From Fratercula arctica (lineage: Eukaryota; Chordata; Aves; Charadriiformes; Alcidae), in NCBI GenBank assembly GCA_947846985.1, contig CANTUZ010000003.1, positions 95,322,674-95,386,673 on the forward strand: a DNA stretch of 64,000 bases. The letters run 5' to 3'. Below are positions 38,162 through 49,320 of this stretch, piece after piece. The notes under the pieces are model-generated. The model had not been told where the DNA came from. It ran no database searches and was given only the letters and a program-made list of their open reading frames with translations. Numbering within the stretch: the first letter of the stretch is position 1; the number at the start of each line of letters is the position of its first letter. Both the position numbers and the translations under genes were made by a program.

Positions 38162-41100
38162 TTAATGAATGTCAGTTTGTGCAAAACCTTTTTTCTTTTC
38201 TTTCTGTTATTCTAATAACAAATGTGAGAACAGAAGTCTCCTTGCTTCTTAATCTTTTTCTAAATTATTTTCTAGACTACCAGTATCGATGATGACAAAC
38301 TCTAGCCTTTCCAAATGTTTTATTTCATATAGGTTCCTTTGAATTCTGAATTTAGAATGTTGAAATTAGCTTTGTGAGAGTTGTTCACATGCTAAATGAT
38401 TCACCAGGTAAACTCTGATATATAATTGGCTACTACTGGGTGTTGAAAATGCTTGAATAGTACTCTTAAAATGTATAGACATTGGTACTATATAAGTGAT
38501 GTCCTGATGTATTCTGCTGTACTAAATACTACATCTATCCTTGGTTATCAGTTGCTTATAGGCAGCTAATTGGTTCTAGGCATAAACTATTCAATGTGTT
38601 CTATATTTGGAATGAAAAAAAAAAAGAGAAGAAGGTTATTTAACACTGAACACTAATCCATTTGTTCAAAAACATGCTTTTTTATGCCATCGCTTCCATT
38701 CCTGTATTTGATGTCAGACTGAGCCAAAGGCATACAGTTTCTTCTGTGATATACCTCCTTGGAGCTTGAGTAGACCTAAGGTAAAGATCAAGTGACAATC
38801 CTGAAAGTAGGTTTAAAAACAGGCATAGAACATCAGGAAGAAGCCTGATAAAGACATCTTGATTAAATGACAGAAGTGTTTGCAGAGTTCAGAAACAGTC
38901 AGAAACATGAGGGAGAGACTTGTTTCTTTGTCTCATCTGTTCAAATCATTCAAATCAGTATGCAGAGGTCATTTGCATAGAGTTCTGAATTGGTGCGTGT
39001 TACATTTTTCATGTCAAATTTTTTAAGTGTCTCAGCAATCTATCTTCAGGCTTAGATTCATATTTCTCAGTCTTCATAAAATTTCAGAGTTGCTGCATGC
39101 CATCTACCACTTCATGTTGCTGTGCTAATTATTGTAATAAACGTTAGCAATTGTAATTACCTTTACTTGGTCTTCTTTTGTTGCCTGTGGTAGAAAGAGC
39201 AGACCAGGAAACATCTCCTTTACTCCCCTAGAGCAAAAGTACCTACCATTGTTGGCACTCTACCTGAAGAGTTAAATTTTCTCTTCTGTAATCAGTGCCA
39301 TCTCTGCATACTAGGTGAAGAGATTTGAGGTCAATTGACAGAACTACCCTTGCATTGCTAAACTTAACAAGTATCTCTCCTGCAGTGGCTGTTACCTGCT
39401 TGCAGGTGATAGCTTTTATTTTTTCAGTGCAGCATTGTTCTTCCTTTCAGATTTCCCAGGTCAAAGAGGACTTGTCTCAAAATCAATGTACTAAAACACA
39501 GTAAGAGTTACCTGTAACTCTCGGAAACTATTAGAGCAATACTAAACTGAAAAAAAAGGCATTGGGCTAATTTCCGTATCAACTAGGCCCTTTACACTGA
39601 AATCTAGTAGCAAGGAAGAGATCTCCAAGGGGAAATAGTGCTGAAGGTACCAGTTTCCACAGATGCAGCAGTAAACCCAGTAATGCCAGATCTGTCATCA
39701 AAGACTGGCATTAAATTAAGATGGAGGAGCACAAGCAAACAGGTGACTAAGGAGATGGAAGCATGGTTCCCTCTGGTTCTTGAAAGAATGAAATAATTCT
39801 TTTTTCTCTACCAAAGCAAATCAGTATCATCCAAGATACTGGAGGTGGATTCTTTACTTAATGTTCACCATAGCATTGATTTACTGATGCTGTGTTTTCA
39901 CAAATGAAGGTTTTTCTCTCTGGCAGACTCAATCTTTGGAGAAGTGTTGACTGTTAAAAAGGATGCAAATTATGTATTTTCCCCCAGATTGCTGGATGGA
40001 GTCTTGAGTTACCTTGTTGCTGTTGTACTGATTGTTGTTGTTCCACTGTGGGATGAAGGACACATAGGCAAAGAATGCAGCTCTTGATGTTAGTGACAAG
40101 AGCTGGTAAGATGGGAATGTATGTCCTTTTCCCATTGCATTGTGTCAAGAACAGAAGGAAATCTAACGCAGGTTTACTTAACACATGATATTACTCAAAA
40201 GAGCAGCTTCACATGCCAGAATGCATAGACACCGCGTATGGGGGTCCGCCGTAATTCAAGAAAATAACTCTGTTACTCAGAAAATCATTTTACATACTGA
40301 ACACAAATTTAGACAGATCTTTCTTTCTCTTTACCTTGCGTTGTATGCTAACTTGCTAAGCTGCATTCCAAAATTTTCACATGACTATGACACCCTTCTG
40401 ATATAACTTGGGGAATTTAGGAGAAGGAAGTTCCTATCTTTTAAGGGATAATTCAGTATTTTTTAATCTTTTTATAATGTCTTTTAAAAGTCTTGAACGT
40501 GGTAAGTAGTTTTTCCTGGCGCCCTAGGCAATAACCAAAACTGTAAAGCAAAAGTAAAAAAAAATTCACAAAACATGAAAATAATTTTTTTTGTAATTTT
40601 TAATTATTTCCTGCTGCATCTAAAATAGGAGTTTCAGGAGGTAAGACTGATAGGAAGGGGTTTTACCAACTGTATTCTATGTGGTCATGGTCTATGAACA
40701 AGATTGTTGATACCAAACCATATTGTATTTTCTGGGTGCAAGCCATATGACCTGAGTGACAGTAATAATACTCAGTTTTACTTGTTTTGTTGTCTTCCTT
40801 AATTAAAAGTATTCAAAATATTCAGTGCTTGTGCTTTCTTAAGCACAGTCCTTCTAATGAAACTGCTCTCTAGTGATAGTTTTACTGGTGATTTTTAATT
40901 ATTTTAATGTTTCCCAGCCAAAACAGAAAACAATTAAATTTCATCTGGCTTTGTAGATAGGAAGATTTGCTGCAAAATCGTGCTTGAGATATGCAAATAG
41001 TTTGATTGATCTGAAAAGAGACTGGTTGTATCTCAACTCTGTGCTTCAGTAGTCTGAAAGTTGCATCCAGTCTGATGTAAGATGTATCTTGTATTTTAAT

Positions 41101-41924
41101 TTAGGAAAATGGAAAAAGAAAAAAAGCTGCATTAAAAAATTGGGAGTTGAAAGTTGAAATACCCTTTGTAGGACATAAAATTCTGTTTTCTAAAACAGAA
41201 ATGTGTGCATTGCAGCTGAACTAGAGCTTAAAGTAAAAGCTGAAATACAGCTTGCTATCTTACTGAACTGAATGTTACCTTGTGATTGCGTGAACTCATT
41301 GCTTCAAATAGAGGATTAAGGAATAAATACATGGAAAACATGCAAATACAACTTAGATGCTATTTTTACCTCTAAAACATTTTTTTCTTTCTGTCATGTC
41401 CCTGAATACACGGAATTAGGAATAAATTTTAGTTATTGCTACTAATAGGAAAAATGTGAACAGAGGATTATAGGAGCAAAAGTATACAACATAGAGAAAA
41501 TATATCCTAAAAAATGAGAAAAAGGACAAGGATAAAAAGGCTGATGCAATTAAACTGGAAGGGAATGAAAACTACCTAAGCCCACTGAAGCTTTTCTGTA
41601 TGCATCAAACACACAAAAGGCACACTTACACACTATTATAGTAGCAGAAACATGTTCTTTTTATCTCTCTTTCCAGAAATGTACCTCCCAAATCCTGTTT
41701 CTCTAGTTTGAGGTCAATACCTACTTCTATTTCTAGCTTTAAGAACAAGCTGAAGGGGTTCAGCATACCTGTATTTGCAGATTTTATTTATTTATTTGTC
41801 TTGTACTTCATATTTTCAAAGTAAAAGGGTTAATCCTTCTGGTTTCTAATTCAGAAATCTAAAAGCAGAAAAAGATGTATCAGAATGAGAAAATACAAAT
41901 AGCTTTTTTAACATGTGCTTCAGA

Positions 41925-42790
41925 ATCACAGAATTGCAGAATCACAGAATCGCAGAATGGTAGGGGTTGGGGTTGGAAGGCTTTCCTCCATTCTTCAGGC
42001 ACCTCTCCTGTTCTCCGTGACCTTTCAAAGATGATGGAGAGTGGCTTTGCAATAACATCTGCCAGCTCCCTCAGCAATTGTGTGTACATCCCATCGGGGC
42101 CAGGATTTGTGGGTGTCAAATTTGCCTAAATGATCTCTAACCCGATCCTTCTCGATCAAGGGAGTCTTCCTTACTCCCGGCTCTCTCTCTCAGCTCCAGG
42201 GTCAGGGATTCCTGAGGGCCAGCCTTAGGAGTAAAGACTGAAGCAAAGAAGGGATTCAGTAACTCCACGTTCCCTGCATCCTCTGTCACCAGGGCACCCA
42301 CCTCATTCAGCAGCAGGCCCGCATTTTCCCTAGTCTTCCTTTTGCTGCTGATGTACTTGAAGAAGCCCTTCTTGTTGCCCTTGACATCCCTTGCCAGTTT
42401 TAATTCCCAGTGGGCCCTAGCCTTCCTTGTTGCATCTCTGCATACTCTTGTCAGCGTTCCTATATTCCTCCCAAGTGGCCATTCCCTTTTTCCACATTCT
42501 GTAAACTTCCTTCTCCCATCTGAGTTTTTCCAGAAGCTCCTTGCTTATCCATGCAGGTTTCCTGCCTCCTTTGCCTGACTTCTTGCTCCTAGGGATGCAC
42601 CAATCTTGAGCTTGGAGGAAGTGGTGATCAAATATTAACCACCTGTCTTACATCCCCCTTCCTTCTGGATCCTTAGCCCATGGCATTCCTCCAAGTAGCT
42701 CTTTGAAGAGGCCAAAGTTAGCTCTCCTGAAGTCCAGGGTTGTAATTTTACTTCTTGCCCTTTGCCCTTTTTAGGAAGAGAGACTAGCAT
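41925..42790 (-). mobile_element. CR1 LINE fragment, antisense, 3' tail fused to RT N-terminus
   Basis: On the minus strand the element ends at about 41925 in a tail of repeated TGATTCTG-type units. Immediately before the tail comes RT N-terminal sequence (NPGPDGMYTQLLRELADVIAKP at about 42030-42110), so most of the RT, the C-terminus and the 3' UTR are missing by internal deletion. Further in (higher coordinates) is the endonuclease-RT linker region, ending in sequence that reads DFRRANFGLFKELLGG near 42690-42730. Same region as the neighbouring copy, but a separate insertion. Confidence 0.88.
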
Positions 42791-43365
42791 TGAAAACTGA
42801 GGTAAATTGAGTGCTGAGGCCTTCTGTGTGTTGGGTGTCACCGGTTCTCCAGTCTTATTTGTCGCAGAGCTACGTTTTTTAAATCTTCCTTTTCTGGCAA
42901 CATACCTGTAATATCCCTTGACAAATTCAGCTTGAAATTTGCTTTAGCTTTCCTAATCCCATGTCTACATGTTGGGGTAGCATCCTATATTCTTCACAGG
43001 ATTCATTTCCATTGTTCCATTGCTTGTGCATTTCCTTCTTAACACTTCAGTTTGTCCAGGAGATCCTCACTAAGCCATGCTGGTCTCCTGCCTTCCTTGC
43101 CTAATATTTTACATGTGGAAATCAAGAGCTGTTGTGCTCTAAGAAAAATTTCCGTAAAGAGCTGCCAGCTCTGTTCAGCTCCTTTGTCCCTGAGGACAGT
43201 TTCCTAGAGGGTCCCATCTGCTAATTCCTGTAACAACTGAAAGTTTGCTGTCCTAAAATTCATGTCCTGACTGTACTCATCAACTGGCCGATATTGCTCA
43301 AGATTGTGATTCTGTCAGGGCATGAGTACTGCAGCCCAGGCTGCCACCAATTTTGACCTCTGTAG
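42790..43365 (-). mobile_element. Second CR1 LINE fragment, antisense
   Basis: Repeats the linker region of the copy to its left in the same orientation but much diverged. For example, CCATGCTGGTCTCCTGCCTTCC at 43075 corresponds to CCATGCAGGTTTCCTGCCTCC at 42550, and the block at 42880-42960 corresponds to that at 42335-42430. It has no tail of its own, and the boundary with its neighbour is approximate. A different subfamily or an older insertion is likely. Confidence 0.75.
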
Positions 43366-44514
43366 TTCATCTGTGTCACATTTTATTGGTTACAAATGGA
43401 GAGCTCTAGGAAGAAGGTTGAGAAGGAATAATGAAAGTGTTGGTAAAGAAAGGCTCAGATGAATTCAGGGGAGAGGAGGAGAGACATGGGTGGAAATTTG
43501 AGGAGAACACCTAGGAGTGATGTATGAGAGCGGAGAACTAGTAGCACCAGAAGAACATCAGAGAGAAACTCGTAACAGGGCTTTTGCAGGTGAGAGCTGG
43601 TGGTGTATGTAAGATGGGTCAGACAGCTATCTGAGGAACAGAGTGCATTGCGCTTTCAGAGAATAAAAGAAGAAAGATGTTTGTGGGAGGGAAGAGGTGA
43701 ACGAAAAATGAATATTTGAAGCCTCCATGGCCACTCTGTGTCTTTGGAGCTTTGTGGTATGTGTTGGTGCTCTAAATTCAAAGCTGTGCATGTATTAAAA
43801 GCGAGCTCTTTTTTTACTACTTCAGATGGTCCAATAGCCTCTAGCTTACAAGGAATACATTTGTCACTGAGCACTGCAGCTTTTCTGGCTGTTAGTTGAT
43901 TTGATTGAATGCACTAGACAACATAAACTCTCATTGTAGAATGGACCATTGTTGCGTGTATTGTATAGCTAACAGGCCGACCTAAACTTCACTGAACATC
44001 TTGACATTTCTCATCAAGATCCTGTCAAATAAAGAGGCAGATGAATGATAGACACAGTGTATCTGAGGGTTCAGTTTAGGATTCCTGTTGCTTTGACTGA
44101 ACCACTAAGGAAAAAACAGTTCTGCTGCATCTTGAATATTGCATTTTTTTTTTCTGGAGAAACACCTGTATCTGTGGCAAAGGCAAGTGCTTTGACTGAT
44201 ATTTTCTGAAAATTTGGTACAAAATACAGAGGACTGAAAAGGCCAGTTTCTTCCATTTTTCTGCTGTAAGATGTCTGAAGGCAAAAAATTGCTTCTGAAA
44301 TTTGTTCTGCTCTGGTATAATTATATGCATTACTGCTTTTGTCAAGCTTTGGAATTTTTCCAGAGCTTCTAGCTGAGCTAGGTTGGAACAAGCCAACCAA
44401 TAGGCTTTTCTAATTGATAACATCACTTCAGAAGCCTTAAGATTCAGAGTAGATTGCAGTTGTGGTTGGGGTGCTGAAAAAATGGCTTTGGCTCAGGTCA
44501 GCTCTTGCCAATGT

Positions 44515-44825
44515 ATGTAAATAACTAATGGAAGGGAATGAAAAGATAGAGGCAGACTCTTCCCAGTGGCATCCAGTGACAGGACAAGAGGTAGTGGGCA
44601 AAAGTTGAAATACATGAAATTCCACTTTAAGATTAAGAAAACAGATTTTTTAATGTGAAGGTAGTCAGGTGCTGGAACAGGTTGCCCAGAAAGGTTGTGG
44701 AATCTCCATCTTTGGAGATACTTAAAACCAGACTGGACACAGACCTGAGAAACCTCTAGTTGACCGTGTTTTGAGCAGGGGGGACTAGATGAGTCTCGGA
44801 GACTTTTTCCAAGATCAACCATTCA
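44515..44825 (+). mobile_element. CR1 LINE 3' end
   Basis: Contains the ORF2 C-terminal remnant (GCTGGAACAGGTTGCCCAGAAAG near 44670) and 3' UTR (TTGACCGTGTTTTGAGCAGG near 44760). It is similar to the 3' ends at 5.6-5.9 and 33.1-33.4 kb, truncated at its 5' side and without a clear octamer tail. Confidence 0.9.
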
Positions 44826-47800
44826 GGGATGCTTAGAACTCTTCCCTATCACTTGATTCCTTAAAACCTATAAGGTAGAACATAAGGCAAGTGATACCAA
44901 TATATTTCACTGCAATGTGAGAAATAAAAATGGAGTTTTCAAGCAGGTAAGAACCAAATAAATACGATGTACCTAACACACCATATAGGTGTAGAGGAAC
45001 TTACAACATTAATGTTAGTTTTTCTGGGTACCTTTCATGACTATAGCTTGCAATTTTTATCTTTGCCTTTAGTGTTTAAGCAGAGAGTAAAATACAAAAC
45101 CATGGATATAATTTATATTTTATATTTTCATTACCCTCTCGTTTTATTTGTGTCTGTATGGAAAGCTCTTAAATCTATGGAGAGATTTACGGAAAGTCAG
45201 CAGGTAATAGTTATAAAAGCTGATGTGTTGGAGGAGTTCTACATGTCACAATCAAAGCACTGTATGGGGTTTATATTATTAAAATGAATAAAGAAAAGAA
45301 TCATGTATTATTTCATTTTGTAATATCAATGGAAATATTTTGATTTGGTTATTTAACAGAAAGTATTTATATGGATTCTGTAAGAAGGGAAATTGGTTAA
45401 AATTAAGAATTTTTGCATTAACCTAAATCTTCTGTTTCTCTCATTACATGTGCTAGTGCATGCTTCTTTGCTACTGTATCCTTCCTCTTTTTGAAGATGT
45501 TCCAAATTATTTAACTGTTTAATAGAAGCTTTTCTTATTTAAAATTAAAATACCATTTCAACAGCCTGTCAGATTATTTTCAACAAAATTATTTTCAACA
45601 AAAAATAATATTGTGGGCTCTTTTTCCCCCAAAGTTTTTCTCAAAATTGATTGTAAAGTATAGAACAGAGAGAGTGGGATATGACTATTCTTGATGTTTC
45701 TGATGGGTTATATTCTCATTGCTATTCATAAAAATTAGAGACACAAGTATGCAATTAGGGTATGAAAGGATAAGATGCAGTTTGCTTAATTGTGTAATAT
45801 AAGTCAAGTGTTTTGATAGTTAATCTGAAAATATATATATACCTTATTTAGGGATTGAATTTTTGTAATTTTTTAATTTTTTCATAAATGCCAAAATTCT
45901 TTTAAGAAAGGCCTTGTAAAAGCTTTAGCTTCAGAATTTAAAACTCTGGGTGAATAAAGATAGTGATTTTGTTTGTTCTTAAGAGAAAATGTAAAAGACA
46001 TTTTCCAGTTTATTTTCTTTCTGGAGCGTAGCACATTTCCTGCATTGTTTCTGTAATTTTATGAATTTAACAATGATCACATTGTTTCAGATAGCCAAAG
46101 TAACTTCTATTTATGTGTATATTTATATGTATAAGTCTTTTAGATTTATATTTATTTAGCTTTATGTTAGTTTTAGACTAAACATACATCTTTTAGACTT
46201 ACGCAGTTTCCCAAAAGATTTTGAATGTATTCCTAGCGAATACAGCAGAGAAATTTACAGGCAATAGCAAACTTTCATGCTTAAAGAGATTTTGATTAAT
46301 GTGCTTGATGAATGTGATAGTTTTTATATATATAGCTTTAATTTTTAAATTGCTTTTATAAAACTTGGTGTTATTTAAACACCAAATATTGGCAAATAAG
46401 TTCAAAAAAGTTCATATAATTTGTAAACAATTTAGGAATAAACACAAAGTTGCATGCAGAACATCTGCCATATTTACATTTTTTTCTTTAGAAGCTATAT
46501 GAAAACTTTAATTGTATTTTGCTAACACTATTAGAACTTTTTATCTGAGTTTACAAGTTGATAAAAGAACAGAAAGAAGTTGAACAATGACTACCTTACC
46601 TTTATGTGGTCTCATAAAAGAATTTATTAACTTTTTTGGTTTTGGTTTCTTTTTTTGCTTGAGGATCCTAGGAATCATCTTGATTTTTCTTAATGTAGCG
46701 AATTAAGTGGTCATTTTGAAAAGGACAGTTTGTTTGGGTTTTTGCCTTTTTGATCAGATAATTTACAAGAACATCAGCTATAGTAACTTCATTGATAATC
46801 CACAGTTAAAAATCTGCTCTATATTCTATGCTTTTAATACTGCTAACATCTCCTTGCCTTGTTTAAATAACAGTTCTCATTAAGACAAAATATTGTCTTG
46901 ACTCTTAAAACTGGGTCTCCAGACAGACACTTCAATGTATTGTTTCACATTTCATGAAGGCACCAGCAACTTCTTAAAAATATAGATACGAGTACAATAA
47001 AACAATGTTATTAATTGTCTCCTTTGCATTTATATTGACCGTGGCATCTCAGTTGGCAGCCTGCATGAAGCCAGTGTAGGACTGGCTAGTTGTGTAGTGT
47101 AGATAATTGCTGTGTTTCAGTGATCTCCACTTGACAAAATGTTCCCTGTGGCCATACAGAATAGTTTTGATAACTCAAAAGGCAGTTACAAAATTCATTA
47201 GGGAAAAAAAGGGAAAGGAACATGTTTTATATTTGTATTTATATTTGAACTGCACCTCAGTTACACCCATCACAGTTGGACTAGTTAAGAATTGAACCCC
47301 ATTCTCCTAACATGAAGTGAAAGGCTCTCCGTTTAATGAGCTTTCCAAGCTACAATTGGAGCATAGACAAGGTACTACTTGTAGTAGTACACTTTGTAGT
47401 AGTTCATTGGTAGTAATTTATTCAGAACTTCATAAATGAAGTCAAGAAAAAAATGAGCAGCTGTGAAACAATTAACATCCAAAATACTTGTTTGTGGGAC
47501 AGTGTTCTACTATGTCCAGTGTCTGTGATTTGGAGACAGTTAATTTGTAATAGAGGCTTATACTTTTATAGAGTAACTACTTAGAAGAAAAGTAAACAAA
47601 GCGCTGAGTGGTGGGTGCGCTATTATTCAGTGGGTACTGCCTCCAGATAGCAAATTGATGCTACCATTTATAGCAAAAGCAGATATCTTTGTTGTGCTTA
47701 AATACAGATGAACAAAACATGTTTATTTGTAACCATATTTCTAAAAATGTGTTCTGTGTGCTGTAACAGGTAAGAGTCCTGAAATGTGATTTTTCTCACT

Positions 47801-48177
47801 TTAAGAATGCCTGAATGCCTTTTGATAGTTACAACTATTTTTCTTCCCATGAAAAACATACAGTAACCTGATTTTTGAATCTTTATTGCTGAAATACTCA
47901 GGACTTTCAAATGATAAAGCTCCCTAGTAATAGCCATTTCATTTCATGTGACATGGAAATTATACCCCACAAACCAATTTTAAAGAAAACACTGTGTTTT
48001 GATGAGGCCAAGTTTGTCTTTTGTGTGTCAAGCAATACCTGCGCCTTATAGAATAGAACTGTCTAATTGATTCTCCATTGAACGACCTATTTGTTACTTA
48101 AGAACAATACCTCTAATCAATTAGAACTATCAAGCTGTATTTGAATGATTTAATGCCCGAAATCAGTATCAATCAAA

Positions 48178-48330
48178 ACAGGTAAGAGCTGGCATAGTTA
48201 ATCTTTCGTATCGTCTGTTGTCCTGCAATATAGTTGCAAATATATGTTTAATTTAATTCTGTCTTCAGTGAAAGTAATGATGTGCAACATTTGAAGCACA
48301 AAGAACCTTCTTTTATTGCAGCTAATGAGG
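48178..48330 (+). repeat. Decayed tandem copy of EYS exon-end and donor flank
   Basis: From AAAACAG/GTAAGAGCTGG the sequence runs parallel to the end of the EYS exon at 49320 and its intron (AAAACAG/GTAAGAACTGG), sharing ATAGTTAATCTTT, CTGTCTTCAGTGAAAGTAA and AAAGCACA-type blocks over about 150 bp. The partner is 49318-49462, so the offset is about 1.14 kb. The GT donor is preserved. Upstream of it no intact Cys-rich frame remains, so I read this as a dead duplicate exon end. Confidence 0.85.
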
Positions 48331-49034
48331 AAATTTTCTCTGCAAGCTTTGAAATCATTAGCAAATTGTTATCTTTTAATTTTTAGAACCTTATCATCAT
48401 ATTTATGTTGCAAATAAAAACAGATGTTTATCTAATTCATTAATATATATTCTTTACAATCAGATGTAATGTAGATTTTGGTCCAGGTTTCTCTTCTGTG
48501 TTGTCAATAACAGGTCTTCACAAGAGCATGCAAAAAAGGAAGAACATAGCGAAAAGAGGATTCTTGTATCATTTATTATGCCTTTGATCTCGTACCTTCT
48601 TTATTAAAAGTGTACTGAAAACATATCATCCTGGTGCATTTCATCCCAAACACTGAAGTATCTACTTAGTAGTTTCACACATATGAAAAGATGTAATCCT
48701 AATCCTAAAGTTTAGAGAAATTTATATTCCACGTTTGATAATTTGTGGTGTTGTTTCAGCTTGAAGAAGATCCACAGATGATTCTGTCAGCATTAACTAA
48801 ACTGGGTGGTTTTCCAAGTGGATACATCCTGTGACTTAGAATAAGACATTTTGCTTTTGCTCAAATAAATTGTGTGAGAAGAACTTGAATATATAACTTT
48901 TATTCATAGTGCAGTCTGATACAACTGGCAGAAAAAAGCTATGCACAGAAGAAGATTCTTGATTTTTATTTAGATAGTTGGAACTGATTTGGCGAAATTC
49001 TTGATTTTCCTTCTTCCTCCAAGTTAACTCTTTC

Positions 49035-49060
49035 TTTTTTTTTTTTTTTTTTTTGTTCAG
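49035..49060 (+). promoter_or_regulatory. EYS: Acceptor with T20 polypyrimidine tract
   Basis: Twenty consecutive T (49035-49054) followed by GTTCAG form the 3' splice signal of the EYS exon starting at 49061. The tract is long and uniform, so its length may vary between individuals. Confidence 0.9.
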
Positions 49061-49320
49061 ATGCACGTGTACGGCAGGATGGACAGGGCCGGACTGCAGT
49101 GAAGATATAAATGAATGTGATTCTGAACCATGCTTAAATGGAGCCACGTGTTATGAATCTGTTAAGCAGGGACAGTTTGTGTGCATTTGTCCTCCATTTT
49201 ATACTGGTGACTTCTGCCATCAGCGCTTCAGTCCCTGTGAGCTGCCTTACAATCCATGCATAAACAATTCAACGTGCTTGGCACAAGCCGATGGAAATCC
49301 AATGTGCATTTGCAAAACAG
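49061..49320 (+). CDS. EYS: EYS exon: one full EGF module plus parts of two others
   Basis: A 260-nt exon, phase 2 in and phase 1 out, donor ACAG/GTAAGAAC. It completes the EGF module begun in the previous exon ([12 protein letters not shown]), encodes a whole module ([12 protein letters not shown] to FYTGDFC, 6 Cys, calcium-binding type DINEC start), and begins another ([16 protein letters not shown] to MCICKTG). The CHQR linker and the [14 protein letters not shown] module are the parts I recognise most clearly as EYS. CDSEPC fits the O-glucose consensus, CLNGATC and CINNSTC the O-fucose consensus, and NNST is an N-glycosylation sequon. Introns on both sides are long. Confidence 0.95.

Larger units (their letters stand above)
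22782..49060 (+). other. EYS: EYS intron, 26.3 kb
   Basis: The exons on either side join in frame (CG + A gives Arg), and the joined protein reads continuously through an EGF module, so no exon need be missing. Contents are several CR1 copies, one solo LTR and a decayed duplicate of the next exon's donor flank, listed separately. The stretches 26.0-29.4, 29.5-31.5, 33.4-37.5, 38.2-41.9 and 44.9-48.1 kb are AT-rich and show nothing else I can identify. Confidence 0.85.

Noticed and set aside
48060..48180. A second intact EGF exon upstream of the duplicated donor
   Set aside because: No Cys-rich open frame and no good acceptor were found; only the donor side is clearly conserved.
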